From Flaccisagitta enflata (taxonomy: Eukaryota; Chaetognatha; Sagittoidea; Aphragmophora), in contig OZ231127.1 in NCBI GenBank assembly GCA_965153355.1, positions 9,610,001 to 9,674,000 of the forward strand: a DNA stretch of 64,000 nt, read 5' to 3'. Positions 37,704 to 55,982 of the stretch are shown one piece after another. A model generated the notes under the pieces. That model did no database searches. It was not told where the DNA came from and saw nothing but the letters and a program-made list of their open reading frames with translations. Position 1 is the stretch's first letter. Each line of letters starts with the position of its first letter. A program made the translations under genes and the position numbers.

Positions 37704-37931
37704 TCCTTCTCTCCTCTGAATGACGACATTTGTTTGATTTTCCATCACGTGACTATTCCTGGGTTTAGTTCTGGCCTTTCACTTGAAACCCTAACCTGAG
37801 CAGACTCAGTCACAAACACTCTTCACAGCTTTTCATTCGGCCAACTGAATTCTGTGATGTCTTCAATGAAGAAAAAAGAATGAACTTATCTTAAATAGTC
37901 CTACTCTGATCTTGAATTGCAGTGTCACAAA

Positions 37932-44109
<6,178 letters not shown>

Positions 44110-44650
44110 TAATGTTTTAACGGCTTAAATTGCAGTGAACCTTAGTATGCTGCCTATGCAATGTACACAGAATTTTGTCATACAGGGTAAACAGTCTCAA
44201 TTATAAAACTCTAAAAAGATACTCCAGTGAACAGGTCCAAAAATAGCAAAAAGCTTTGTTGCTTAGCTTGACATTTCTTTAGATTTGAGACTTGTAGTTT
44301 GTCAACACTCAACACCCATTGGATAAATTTGCACAATACTCACAACTTTCTGGTATACAATTAACTCCCGGCCCCCCGCAATAACGGATGTCAAGGGACC
44401 AATAAATTTTACCCATTATAGGTGGATATCCGTTATTGCCAATAAAGAAATTGATAGAAAATCATATGAAAGGACCATAATGTCTTTTTCGTTGTGTAGG
44501 CGAATTTCCATCATAGCGAGATTCAACTGGAGACACTCAATAGCGAGATTCAATTGTAGATACTCGATAGCGAGATTCAACTGTAGGTACTCGAAAAAAG
44601 ATTGATTAGATATGAAAATGCCAATGCAGCGAAAAATCATTCACCTGTGA
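44110..44650 (+). other. 3' flank of the zinc-finger gene
   Basis: AATAAA lies at 44401-44406 and 44441-44446, possible polyadenylation signals. CCCCCCGCAATAACGGATGT near 44372 resembles a pogo-like terminal repeat. A 28-bp unit (AATAGCGAGATTCAAYTGTA start) repeats three times at 44514-44598. Confidence 0.4.
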
Positions 44651-44829
44651 AACAAGGCCAGATACAGGACTACCCAAGTCGCGTGCGGGTGGTCAGGGGC
44701 CATATTTGAGATCACTAGATCCTTTGGGGATGAGCAGTAAGATCAAAACAAAGGAAAATGTGACCGACGGACCGACGGACCGACCGACGGACAAAGCGGG
44801 GAGTAGAGTCGCGTGCATGCGACTAAAAA
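44651..44829 (+). mobile_element. HINE-like element, TCGCG subfamily
   Basis: AACAAGGCCAGATACAGGAC, arm AGTCGCGTGCGGG, GACCGACGGACC tract, ACAAAGCGGGGAGTAG, perfect hairpin AGTCGCGTGCATGCGACT, AAAAA. Confidence 0.65.
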
Positions 44830-46767
44830 CATGATTTGAAAATTTGTTGGCGAATCATCATCGCAAGCACCGCCCCTGATGATGTTTCCCAAAGTGGATT
44901 CGAAAATATAGGCTAACTTCTGTTCTGCTTTTGCACTGTATCTCCATAATGAAAGTACAAGTGTTTGTTCTAATGATTTGAAAATATGGAACATATGGAT
45001 CCAACACGCTCAATAGTTAACTAGCTAGTAAGAGCGCAACTAGTTAGTTAGAGCCTGGGCCGAGTGTGACACTCCGGTAAACCTCTATCCCGTGGACGTT
45101 GCAACAACGCCATTTTCCGCCACGTGGCGTAGCAATGCAATTTATTGCAATATCATGTCGGGGACGGTACGGTATGTGACGGGTCTTCAATAATCATAAG
45201 TATCTGTATTTACTCATCTGTGGTTACAACTTCAAAAATACGCTAGGCAACCTCACATTTTTAATGAGGACATATCACTTGCCGGACTGATGGACAGACA
45301 GACAAGAAGATATAAGCAGATATAAGAAGAGATAAGTGCCTGTTACAAGCACCTTTTAAACTTTTTTTTCTAATGAACATGATAGAAAATGGTGATGTTG
45401 ATCTAAAGATATATCTTGTTTAACCTACGCAATTTTTTTTTTTGAACTATGCTGACGGATCTGGATGTAATGGGCGGATGGTTGAATGGACAGAGGGTGG
45501 GATTGACAGATGGATTAACAGATAGATGGACAGACAGAGAGACAAACAGACAGTTGCCAATGGCTAGCTGCAGGTTTACTATTGAACAGATGACATTTGC
45601 TATTTCAACACATTACAAGAATACTGGCAGGGGCAGAATTGAGATTTAAAGATTGAACACTACATAGTACATACCAATGATCGAATCTATCATGAATAAA
45701 GGGATGGAGGGACAGATGGTCAGATACGCTGATGGATGGATGGATGGACAAAGTGTCAAATGCACAGACAGACAGATGGATAAAGCTTCTGACAGAGTTG
45801 CTAATTCAAAACTCAAGGACTCAATTGCTCATTAATGTGTTCTCCGATTTGCAGCATTTTTGGCCCAAATTGCCACAATACCTACAGCAACATGCAGCAA
45901 CTTGAAGCAAATATTAGTTCTGTTTTATTTATCAATCACCTGTTATATACCGTATCAGAAATCATATGAAAAGCCCTTGATATTGTTTAAATTGATGAGG
46001 AGTTAAATTTTTTGTAGCAAAAAAACGGTAAAATTGCAGCAATTTTCATGGAAATTTTGATCATTCACATAGATGATAAAGATGATGGATGCGGGCGATT
46101 TTTTCGACGCTTTTGGGTCCATCCAACGTTCCAGATTGTTGAGAGAGATGTTCCATCAGACATTGGTCGCCGTATGGGTGGTGTATCTCTCTTATTTGCC
46201 CCTTGAAACATTGAAAAATGATGCAATCCAGAGCAAACACCATTATAATATGAAACAAATATCTATTTTAAGTAATTTAGAATACTGTACTAGTAAGCTA
46301 AAACTGTTGGCTATAGGTAATAGATATGGTCTGGAAAATGAGTTATCATGTTGGCCGCTTTAGGTCTATGTGCTTTGATTTTCATCAATCTCTTGATCGA
46401 GTGATATTTTTTTTCTTGATTTTGTCAGACATATCTAATACCCCTGACCTGATTATCAATTGGTATGACTATCTAACATTAAGGTTATATATTGTGTATG
46501 ACACTGACTTGCAGGGGACGCCAAGCATGAGAAAAACACTAGACTGATTAGAATTTCCATCTCTCCAAATGTTGCCTGTAAAATTCTTGCAAAATCTGAC
46601 TGTACAATTCAACGAATGGGAACAACAATTGGACAAGTGATTGACGGCCCATACAACTGTGTAGTAAAACTAATTGTGGGGTTATGATCCATATTTCATT
46701 TTATCAGAGCACCATTAAATGCCATTTCTATACACTTAGTTTGCGCCAATTTTTTTGCTCACCCTGT
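44830..46767. other. no supported gene; degenerate H-like traces
   Basis: Diverged GGACAGACAGA / TGGATGGATGGA tracts at 45290-45345, 45480-45560 and 45705-45790 probably represent old HINE-like copies. The remaining DNA is AT-rich, without convincing frames. Confidence 0.35.
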
Positions 46768-46976
46768 TACAAGGTAGGGCCGTGCAGGGCAGTATACGGG
46801 TGGGTTGAGGCAATCATCACTCATAAGGGTTGGCAGGAGCTGTATTGTGGATGGGCAAGGGCTATAAAGCTCAGAAGTTACTGTTTCGGCCAATTTCGCG
46901 TCATCCAAAATTTACAGACCAACCTTCCTTCGTTCAGACGGACACATCCTCCTTAACAGTCGCCTAGCTAGTTTTT
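46768..46976 (+). mobile_element. HINE-like element, diverged, multi-GGGCAG type
   Basis: GGGCAGTATACGGGTGGGTT, GGCAGGAGCTGTATTG, CCAATTTCGCGTCATCCAAA and CCTCCTTAACAGTCGCCTAG; its body matches the copies at 27.78 and 47.93 kb. Confidence 0.45.
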
Positions 46977-47559
46977 GAAAAGGTTTACAGATGTTTTGAA
47001 AAAAATGTCAATCTTTGAAAAAAATGTCAATCTTAGAAATAAACTCTCTACTCAATTACTGCCCCAGCCCACTCGCACGCGCCTGGTTTGTAATGATGTA
47101 TTCGGCAAGATTTTACTTTTTCTGATTTGTACTGATGTAAACTACAAGATTTTACTTTCGCTCTTAATGGTTCTTTGTATTGATCACACAATGCACAAGT
47201 CACACAAAAGAATTTAAGCATCAACACATTCTGCGTCGCGATAATGCTGAACATTTTCACAAAAGTTTCGCCAGTAAGAAATAATTTCATATTGTTGAGA
47301 ATGTTTCAAAAAGTTGTCGACAAGTCATGCTCTCAGTCTCTGAATGCATTAATATAGTCAAAAACTATTGAAAATCTAGTTCAAATATTTGCTTAAACAG
47401 TTGAGATTTGGATTGTTTTGATGCCGGCAAAATTCTTTTTAGGAGTCTACAAATTTTAATGCTCTGAAAAATTTTCCTCTCATACATACTTACATTTTGC
47501 CATTCATTCTTTCTTTCATTTTTCCATCCATTCATTTTCCAAAGAAAGAGTCGGATTTT
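46977..47559. other. no recognisable feature
   Basis: AT-rich; a short direct repeat (TCAATCTTTGAAAAAAATG) at about 47003-47032 and a ~45-bp one (AAGATTTTACTTT) at 47107-47155. Confidence 0.35.
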
Positions 47560-47638
47560 CTCTCTCCCTCTCTGTCTCTGTCTCTCTGTCTCTGTCTCTG
47601 TCTTTCTTTCTCTGTCTCTCTGTCTCTCTGTCTTTCTT

Positions 47639-47700
<62 letters not shown>
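47560..47700 (+). repeat. (CT)n with CTGT variants
   Basis: TCTCTGTCTC-type units, then a clean CT run to 47700. Confidence 0.95.
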
Positions 47701-47704
<4 letters not shown>

Positions 47705-47791
47705 GGGGTAGTTGCGATAATAAAGAAGGGCGTTGCACAAAATAAATGTATGGTGTTTATTGTTACAGATAAGCAGATCACCCAAGGATGA

Positions 47792-47934
47792 AACAAGGCC
47801 GGATACACGGCCATCAGTTGCGGACGGGTGGGCAGTGGCGGAAATGCGCATTTTCCCATTTTTCGATTCGATCATTACGGACGGACGGACGGACGGACAA
47901 AGCCTCTTATAGAGTTGCGTGTCCGCAACTTAAA
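47792..47934 (+). mobile_element. compact HINE-like element, TTGCGGAC subfamily
   Basis: AACAAG, hairpin GGCCGGATACACGGCC, arm AGTTGCGGACGGGTGGGCAG, five ACGG units, CCTCTTATAGAG, hairpin AGTTGCGTGTCCGCAACT, TAAAA. At 143 bp it has every landmark of the family. Confidence 0.75.
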
Positions 47935-48135
47935 ACAAGGCCAGGTAAACGTTCAATAAGTAGTCGTTTGCGGGTGGGCAGGGGCGGTTCTAATGGGCAG
48001 GGGCAGTATTGCCAATGGGCAGGGGCAGTGTGTGATTGGGCGGTGGCTGCAGCTGTAATGTGGTAAGGTAGGGGCAGTGATGCTCAGAAATCGCTATTCC
48101 AGGCAATTCCGCGTCATCCAAATTGTCGCGTTACC
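47932..48135 (+). mobile_element. HINE-like element abutting the previous one
   Basis: It begins AACAAGGCC inside the TAAAA tail of the copy to the left. Arm AGTCGTTTGCGGGTGGGCAG, then three GGGCAGGGGCAG repeats. The 3' hairpin is lost. Confidence 0.5.
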
Positions 48136-49072
48136 TACCAAAATATCACAGCCTGGGCGTTAATCATCGAGGATCAACCTTCTTGCACCGCCGCATTCCA
48201 AACCAAGCTACTGAATCGTATGAAATTTGGACAACATTATTACTCCACACAAAGTCCAGGACAAGAGCCTTTGGAGCTCTCTGTTTTATTAACAGTTTGA
48301 CTTCTTTTTGTCGCATTCGGTTGTTTGTTGCCCCCTTAAGTTACATCATGGACATTGAATATTACTTAAAAGGGTAAGAATAACAATCACTTTCGTCCAT
48401 CAGGAATCTAAGAATAAAAACGTCTGCGATAGCATCGTGGAAATTTACGTAAGAGTTTTTTTCTCACGTTCATGCAAACAAAGATAAGAAATTTCTATAA
48501 CTTATACTTCACCACAAATTGGCGTTCTTTTTTTATCCGCTTAGGTTTATAAAACACTTTTTACTGTAAACATCATCATTGCAAAACACATTATCCTGGT
48601 TGAAAATGGACATCAGCGCCTTACTCGACTTACTGCTCCATAACTTGCGACAAGGTTTTAACAATTTTTAAGTCATTTTAGGTTGTATTAAGACGGCGAG
48701 CATTTGATGGCAACACATAGTGTTTCACTCCATTTTTTCAACTAAAGTTGATTAATAATGATGCCACAAATACTTTCATGAGACAAATTATCTCCCAAAA
48801 CACTGTGTGTATGTGTTTGTCATATGCCGACATCTAAAGAACCATTAACTCGGCAAAGAAAATAAGGGTTTTTAGGGAAATTTTGCTAACACTCTCCATT
48901 TTTTGCTGCTGTGAAAATTCTAACGCTCTCAAATGCAGAGAAATTTTGCATTTTCAAAAACATAATCATAATCATTATCAATTTTGGAAGGCGGCTAGGT
49001 TCTTAATTTTTGTGTTTTTTTCATTTTCTATGCAAATTTAGAATTTTCACAAGCCTCCTATCGGTGAACAAA
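48136..49072. other. no recognisable gene
   Basis: Unique-looking AT-rich sequence. Confidence 0.4.
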
Positions 49073-49074
49073 TA

Positions 49075-49851
49075 CAGGGTGTCCCAAGTCAGTCGCAACA
49101 TAAAGAATCGAAATATCTCTGCTTCTAGGTCTTCAAATCAATTTCTGAAAAAAGTTCTAAAAAGATCTTGGTCTGCACTTTTTGCATGCAAAATTTTATG
49201 ACAACTCGGACAATTTGTTAAGGGGCCACATTTCTTTGAAATACACAAGTGATTTCTGACCATGTCTTTTCTTGGTTTTTGATTTTTTGCTGTACTTAAC
49301 AGGAGCTGTCTGTAACTGCTTTCATTTTTCAACCAACTGAGCTAAAACCCCGCAATTGGTCTCAAATGGCAGATAGTTTGTCATAGATTATAAATCATCA
49401 AAGAAATTTGATAATTTTCCAAGATTTTGTAAGATTTTCATTGATTTTTTCCAGTTTTCCTTTTTTGATTTTGATAATGTTTGGCCAAAGTCGTCAATAA
49501 AGTCATAGATAATCAAAATTTTTCAAGATTTCTATGCAGATGTACAATCTATGTACAATTATCTTTCATTTGAGACCACTCTCACATTTCCGGATCAATT
49601 TGTCATGAAATGGCAGACAGTTAAAGTCAGCTACTTCAAAGTACAGCTATGAAATAGATTGTTTTCCCCTTAATGTAACCACTCATTTGATGTTTTTCTG
49701 ACCCACATCTATCCAATACTCAAAGTTGAACTTTGTTGTGACAAAAAGTGCAGACCTAGATCTTCATAGATCTTTTTTCAGAAATCAATTTGAGTTCCTA
49801 GAAGCAGAGATATGTCGATTCTTTATGTTGCAACTGACTTGGGACACCCTG
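49075..49851. mobile_element. palindromic MITE with TA target duplication
   Basis: Termini CAGGGTGTCCCAAGTCAGT and its inverted copy, flanked on both sides by TA. Inverted similarity extends at least ~120 bp, through GATCTWGGTCTGCACTTTTT, and intermittently to the centre. TA duplications and this TIR style suggest a Tc1/mariner-type non-autonomous element. No ORF. Confidence 0.7.
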
Positions 49852-49853
49852 TA

Positions 49854-50383
49854 TTGAATTTTGGATATTTTCTAGTTAATGTATTTTGTTAATGATAGCT
49901 CTACTTGCTCTTTTTTCCTATTTGAATGAAAATTTTGGAATGAAATACCAAGTTTGATATACTTCAATGATTTTCTCACAATTTTTTTCATTTTCATTGT
50001 CACAGAATTTTTAACCTTGACCCCTGTTGACACTAAATCTTGGCAACGGATGCTCGCCGTCTTTAGTCAATATGGTCAATTTGGTCATTTAAGTCATTTG
50101 GCGTCATTTCATGTCTTTTTAAGTCATTTCAAGTCATTTGAAGTCATCTATAATCATTTTGAGTCAGTTTAAGTCATCCATAGTTATTTATGTCCCGCAC
50201 GCGGCTTATAGGTGTTGGCCTTGTTATTAAAAATAACATCAACCAACCAGGAATTTAAGGGTGTTATAGGCTTCCCACTTGGATCCATAAAAGCAGGATT
50301 TATTTGTACACTCTTCTCTTTGACTAAGAACCTTGTTCATAAGAATATGTATTGAGGTTCAGATGTGAAAAATCCCCTTTAAA
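49854..50383. other. AAGTCATTT-rich degenerate repeat and flank
   Basis: About a dozen AGTCATTT/AGTCATCT motifs at 10-14 bp spacing lie at 50065-50188, followed by an H-like end (CCGCACGCGGCTTATAGGTG). Bases 50320-50385 resemble 63620-63680. Confidence 0.5.
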
Positions 50384-50905
50384 GCTCCTTTCCCAGGCAT
50401 GAGGCCCAAGTTCTAGTTTCAAGGCTCAAATTGTAGCCTCAAGGCTCAATTTCCAGCCTTGAGGCTCAAATCCCAGCCTCGAGGCTCAAATACTAGCCTC
50501 GAAGCTCAATTTCCAGCTTCAAGCTCAAATTCCAGCCTTGTGGCTCAATATCTAGCCTTTTGGATCAAATCCCAGCCTCCAGGCTTAAATCCCAGCCTTT
50601 AGGCTCAACTCCCAGCCTTTGGACTCCAATCTCAGCCTTGAGGCTCAAATCCCATCCTTGAAGCTTAAATCCAAGCCTCGAAGCTCAAATCCCAGCCTCG
50701 AGGCTCAAATCCCAGTCTTGAGGCTCAAATCCCAGCCTTGAAACTCAAATCCTAGCCTAGTGCCCCAAGACTTACTGAGCATAGGTCATTGGCCGCTTTA
50801 GGGTCGCTGCCCCTCTCACCATCACACGTCCACACACACACACTCAGATAGGGGCAACGGATACCGCTGACCATCTAATGCTTTTGCGACTATTTTTATT
50901 TTTTT
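50384..50905 (-). mobile_element. B12: minisatellite-bearing B-type element
   Basis: About 18 units of AAATCCCAGCCTTGAGGCTC type at 50400-50762, then GGTCGCTGCCCCTCTCACCA, a CA run and ATACCGCTGACCATCTAATG. The right-flank sequence at 50925-51080 resembles 63850-64000. Confidence 0.6.
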
Positions 50906-51110
50906 GGCTCTAGGTTATTGAGATTTGTGATTTTAGTTCTCATTTCCATTCAAATTCAATTGGCGATCAGAGTTCGGTAACCAGATAAAAGAACATTCCT
51001 GTACGAGCTGGCGATTAGAAAAATAAGAACATCCTAAAAACAATTTGAGCCTTAAATCGCCCTAGAAAAAACCATATCGACCCTCAGAAGAAATGACAAG
51101 TTCCTATAAA

Positions 51111-51256
51111 AACAAGGCCAAGTAGGCCAATAAGGTGCGACGTGTGGATCGTCGAACGAATGCTTTACCCGACAGACCGACAGACCAACAGACCAACAGA
51201 CCAACTGACCAACGGACACAGCCAGTTATAGAGGTGCTTTTTCGCACCTAAAAAAA
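51111..51256 (+). mobile_element. HINE-like element, GGTGCG subfamily
   Basis: AACAAG, hairpin GGCCAAGTAGGCC, arm AAGGTGCGACG, GACAGACCGACAGACC tract, ACACAGCCAGTTATAGAG, hairpin GGTGCTTTTTCGCACC, TAAAAA. The arm and hairpin share a GGTGC core unlike other subfamilies. Confidence 0.7.
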
Positions 51257-52007
51257 AAGAGTTTAAAGTGAAGTAATGATTACACCAGTGGCTGTCGCCA
51301 AACATGTGAATTGCAGGTGCAATTGGAAATATGTTCAGTGGAAATACTTATATTTTATTTTATGATACTAAAATAGAAAGTGAGAACGTAGGATGAGGAA
51401 ATAATAGAGAAATAAAAGCCATACTCATATAGGGAAAGACAAGGGAAGAACTGAAGAACATTACCCATATTAATTAAGGGAGAGACAAGGGGAAAACAGA
51501 AACAAGAAAAACCATACTGATAAAGTGAAAAACAAGGGAAGAACTGAAAAACATTACCCATATTCATATAGGGAAAGACAAGGGAAAGACAGAGAAACAA
51601 AAGCCATCTTGATGAAGTGAAAAACAAGGGAAGAATTGAAAAACATTACCCATATTCATACAAGGAAAGACAAGGGAAGGATAGGGAAACAGAAGCAATA
51701 TTGACATAGGGAAAGACAAAGGGGAACTGAAAAATATACCCATATTTATATGGGGAAAGACAAAGGAAGAACAAAGAAAAAAATGCCATATTGATTTATT
51801 GTAAGACAAAGAAGATCTGAAAAACATCATCCATATTCATACAGGGAAAGACAAGGGATGAACAGAGAAACAAAAGCCTTATGGATATAGGGAAAAACAA
51901 GGGAAGAGTTGAAAAACATCACCCATATTCATACAGGGAAAGACAAGGGAACTAAGAACAGAGAAACAAAAGCCATATTGATATAGGGGGAGACAAAGGA
52001 AGAACTG

Positions 52008-52156
52008 AACAAGGCTGGATACACGGCCATCAGTTGGATGGATGGGCGAAATGCGTTATCCCACTTTGGACTCAATGTATCCCTTTTTGGACTCACGAAG
52101 GACGGACGGACCTGACGGACGGACGGACCTTATAGAGTTGCATGTCCGCACAAAAA
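52008..52156 (+). mobile_element. H16: HINE-like element inside the satellite
   Basis: AACAAG, GGCTGGATACACGGCC hairpin (one G-U type pair), GACGGACGGACC tract, TATAGAGTTGCATGTCCGCA, AAAAA. Left flank is GAACTGA and right flank CATA.CATATTCAT, both satellite sequence; no target duplication is evident. Confidence 0.65.
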
Positions 52157-52433
52157 CATACCATATTCATGGAGTTTACAAGGATAGAAGACAAAATCAT
52201 ATTCATGCAAGGAAAGACAAGGGAAGAAGAAAACAAAACATTATATTCAAACAAGGAAACAAGGGAAGAATAGAGAAACAAAAGCCATATTGATGTAGGG
52301 GAAGACAAGGGAAGAACTGAAAATCATTTTCTATATTCATGCAAGGAAAGACAAGGGAAGACCAGAGAAACAAAAGCCATATTGATATAGGGGAAGACAA
52401 GGGAAGAACTGAAAAACATTACCCATATTTATA

Positions 52434-52629
52434 CAACACGGCTACCGAAGTCGCGTGCGGGTGGGCAGGGGCCATATTTGAGGTCACCAGATCATTTGGG
52501 CAGGAGCAGTGAGGTCAAAGAAATAAAATCATAAAAAAAAGTAAAGTGTGACCGACCAACCGACCAACTGACCGACCAACCAACTGACGGACAAAGCGGG
52601 TTGTAGAGTCGCGTGCACGCAACTAAAAA
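52434..52629 (+). mobile_element. H17: HINE-like element inside the satellite
   Basis: CACGGCTACCGAAGTCGCGT, GCGGGTGGGCAGGGGCC, CCGACCAACCGACC tract, ACAAAGCGGGTTGTAGAG, hairpin AGTCGCGTGCACGCAACT, AAAAA. The extreme 5' end has an internal deletion. Confidence 0.65.
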
Positions 52630-53351
52630 GCCATATTGATATAGGGGAAGACAAGTGAAGAACTGAAAAACATTACTTATATTCAAACAAGAAAAGACAA
52701 GGGAAGAATAGAGAAACAAAAGCCATATTGATGTAGGGGAAGACAAGGGAAGAACTGAAAAACATTACCTATATTCATACAAGGAAAGACAAGGGAAGAA
52801 CAGAGAAACAAAAGCCATATTGATGTAGGGGAAGACAAGGGAAGAACTGAAAAACATTACCTATATTCATACAAGGAAAGACAAGGGAAGAACATAGAAA
52901 CAAAAGCCATATTGATGTAGGGGAAGACAAGGGGAGAACTGAAAAACATTACCTATATTCATATAGGGAAAGACAAGGGGAGAACAGAGAAACAAAAAAC
53001 CATATTGATGTAGGGAAAGACAAGGGAAGAACTGAAAAACATTGCCCATGTTTATATAGGGAAAGACAAGGAAAGAGTTGAAAAACATTACCCCTATATA
53101 TATAAGGAGAGACAAGGGAAGAACTGAAAAACATTACCTATATTTGTATAAGGAAACACAAGGCAACAACTGAAAAACATTTCGCATATTCATACAGGGA
53201 AAGACAAGGGAAGAACTGAAAAACATCACCCATATTTATATAGGGAAAGACAAGGGAAGGACAGAGAAACAAAAGCCATGTTCTTAAGACGACTTCCCTC
53301 CGAAGGTAACATTTGTGTTTCAAAGAAGGTAAAAATAGAAAAGATGTAAAG

Positions 53352-53952
53352 ATAACTAGTCATCCAAGGATCGCACATGGTCAGCGGTACCCGATGCCCT
53401 GCTTGGGGTGATCAAGTGAAGTAGTGGAGTGAGAGCAGGGCAGCGGCCCCAAAGGGCCGATGTCCTGTAGGACACAGGGGGGAATTTCCAGACGTCCTAA
53501 GGGGGAATATAGCAGGCCTAAGAGGTAATTGAGGCGGGGTTTGAGGTCTGGGGGAAGATTTATGCCTGAAGATTAGATTTGAGGTCTGGGGGTAGGCCTT
53601 AGGCCTTTGGGGCAGATTTGAGGCCTGGAGGGCTGATTTGGGGCCTGGAATGCTGATTTGAGGTCTGGAGAGCGGATTTGAGGCCTGGAGAGCTGATTTG
53701 ATGCCTTGAGAGCTGATTTGAGGCCTGGAGAGCTGATTTGAGGCTTGGAGGGCTAATTTGAGGGCTTAGAGGGCCTAAATCAGGCTTGAGAGTGAGGATA
53801 TGAGGCCTCGATGGCCAACTGGGGGGGGGACGGAAGGACGGACGGACGGACGGACGGATGGACGGACAGACGGACGGATGGACGGACGGACGTCTGGAAA
53901 TTCCTCCCTGTGTCCTACAGGACATCGGCCCTTTGGGGCCACTGCCCAAAAA
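53352..53952 (+). mobile_element. B13: complete B-type element
   Basis: AACTAGTCATCCAAGGATCG, TGGTCAGCGGTACCCGATGC, arm GGCAGCGGCCCCAAAGGGCC, minisatellite at about 53510-53800 (TTTGAGGCCTGGAGAGCTGA), a GGACGGAC tract at 53828-53892, and the inverted arm CATCGGCCCTTTGGGGCCAC. A clear example of the B plan. Confidence 0.7.
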
Positions 53953-54713
53953 GGTAAAAATAAGTGAATGAAAGTGATTGAGATAGCTCAGACAAAATAT
54001 TTAAAAGAAAAATTTGCATTGATTTAGAAAGAGGACCAAGTTTAGCCAATGTTACAAAAAAATGGTCTTGAAAATTTGTATCTTTTAAATTTTTGGTCTT
54101 TTTGGGGCTGGTTGAAATTTTAAATTTGCATAGGAAATGAAAAAATGAAAAATCGATTACATAGAGAACTATGTTTCTCAAAATACAAAATTTCCCTGTG
54201 TTTGGCTTTCTTAGAATTTTGACCTCAAAAAATGAAAAAAGTGTAAGCAAAAATTCACTGAATAACATCATTTTCTTGCTTGTTTTCATGTGAATCGCAT
54301 AGTTCAAATTACATTTTGAGTCAGAATGTGATGAAAATGTATGCATCAAGTGTCTTTAGAGACAAATTATCCATTAAAAGCATTTCAGCTTCATTATTGT
54401 TTTGATAATATTGCAAAATGTATGGTGAAACACTTGATTTTCCTACAAAAATTGTCCGTCTTACAGGAATAGACAAGGGGAGGACAAGGGAGGACAAGGG
54501 AAAGACAGCAAAAAAACAAAACCCTACTTTCAAAAAGAGTGGAAAAAAAAAATAAACAAAAAAAAAACAGAAAAACATTTTGTGGAGCTATAGTGAATTG
54601 CTTAACTCAATTAACAATAATGTAAAGTATACCAACCAAAGCAGACCCGTGAGAGTCCTTAATAAACGGTTGCTATCCCTACAAAAACTTCAAACGTATA
54701 TACCTCATTGCGT
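53953..54713. other. no recognisable gene
   Basis: AT-rich. ACAAGGGGAGGACAAGGGAG at about 54474-54493 looks like a stray piece of the 92-bp satellite. Confidence 0.4.
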
Positions 54714-55275
54714 TTACACCGTCTTTGGATCGGACTGTGAAATGCAAAACCTTTATAGCTCCTAAACTACCAAGAAAAAAATCATGTAATTTTTGGTGAA
54801 TATTGGTAACATGTGACGGTTTTTGCATGTCAAAGCTCAGATCATAGTATAGAAAATGTGAGGGGGTAAAAAATATTGAAAGAAAACCCATTTTTGATTA
54901 AGATCAACTTTTCCCCTTTTCCTTTAAAAAGGAGTTGTCTTTATCTGCTTGAAATTGCTTTGCATTTCAACAAAAACTCTAGGATTTATTTACAATGACA
55001 GATGTTAACTTATGCATTATCTATTTGGTGCAGATTCTGAGAAAAAAACAGCACCTTCCGAAGAAAACAGGTAAAAAAAACCATTTTGCTTAAAGGATGG
55101 ATGTTCTTTCAATATTTTGTTTTCCCCTTACCTTTTCTATATTATGATCTGAGCTTTGACATGCAAAAACCGTCACATGTTACCAATATTCACTGAAAAT
55201 TTCATGACTTTTTTCCAAATGGTTTTGGAGCTATAAATGTTTTGCATTTCACAGTCCAATCCGAAGACGGTGTAA
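54714..55275. mobile_element. G: palindromic foldback element
   Basis: Ends TTACACCGTCTT..GATCGGACTG and the inverted GTCCAATCCGAAGACGGTG. Arms of ~185 bp (TAACATGTGACGGTTTTTGC against GCAAAAACCGTCACATGTTA) flank a ~185 bp loop. No ORF. Confidence 0.7.
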
Positions 55276-55284
55276 GCTTGCATA

Positions 55285-55858
55285 CAGTAGATGTCATCTA
55301 GACTTGGAAATACGGGGGAAATCATTACAGGAAAACAAATAAAGTTAAGCGACTGATATTTTGAATATAAACTAATAAAAAGATGCTTTATTGCCCATGG
55401 GTGTTGGTTGCCATGGAAACCCATTTCCATGTATTTACGCTAAAGTATCAATTTTTTGAGAAATTTTTTGAGGGAACATTGTTTAAAATAAAATTTGCTA
55501 CAACTTTCCCACAGTATGTTCTGTAAGAATATTGCTGGTTTGGCGGTTGCTAGAGAGCATCACAGGGCTGTCACACATAGTTACGCTCCCTAGCAATGGC
55601 TAAACGAGCAATATTCTTACAAAACATATTGTGGCAAAGTTGTAGCAAATTTCATTTTAAACAATGCTCACTAAAAAAATTTCTCAAAATATTGATACTT
55701 TTGCGTGAATACATGAAAATGTGTTTCCACAGCAACCAACACCCATGGGCAACAAAGCATCGTTTTATTAGTCTATATTCCAAATATCAGCCTCTTAAGT
55801 AAATTTGTCTTCCTGTAATGAATTCCCCCGTATTTCCAAGTCTAGACGACATCTACTG
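55285..55858. mobile_element. palindromic MITE with TA target duplication
   Basis: CAGTAGATGTC and its inverse end the element, with TA on each side. The arms, ~260 bp each, match nearly throughout (CTAGACTTGGAAATACGGGG, ACACCCATGGGC) around a short loop near 55570. Mariner-type by TIR and TA. It starts only ~9 bp after element G. Confidence 0.75.
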
Positions 55859-55899
55859 TACCTCACTAGTATTAACAACGCGAAAATAAATCTAAGGTA

Positions 55900-55982
55900 A
55901 TGACACGTGTGAAACGGGAGAATGCCTTTCTCATGACAAGATTTACAAATGGAAAAGCAGTGAAAACAGCGCCATAGGAGAG
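55900..55982 (+). other. candidate 5' non-coding exon of the receptor-like gene
   Basis: The consensus donor AG/GTGAGT lies at 55982/55983, upstream of the acceptor at 56583-56584. A short upstream frame (ATG 55933, stop 15 codons later) lies within. The exon start is unknown and the splice pairing is inferred. Confidence 0.35.

Larger units (their letters stand above)
51370..53285 (-). repeat. 92-bp satellite made of two 46-bp subunits
   Basis: GGAAAGACAAGGGAAGAAC recurs every ~46 bp. One subunit continues CTGAAAAACATTACC, the other AGAGAAACAAAAGCC. The repeat is 92 bp in the most regular part (GCC anchors at 52722, 52814 and 52906). Two HINE-like elements interrupt it. The regular minus-strand frames (NVFQFFPCL..) are a repeat effect. 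Confidence 0.85.

Noticed and set aside
51355-53323. Several minus-strand frames with FQFFPCLSLYEYG motifs
   Set aside because: A satellite effect: the same motif recurs every 46/92 bp and is interrupted wherever units vary.
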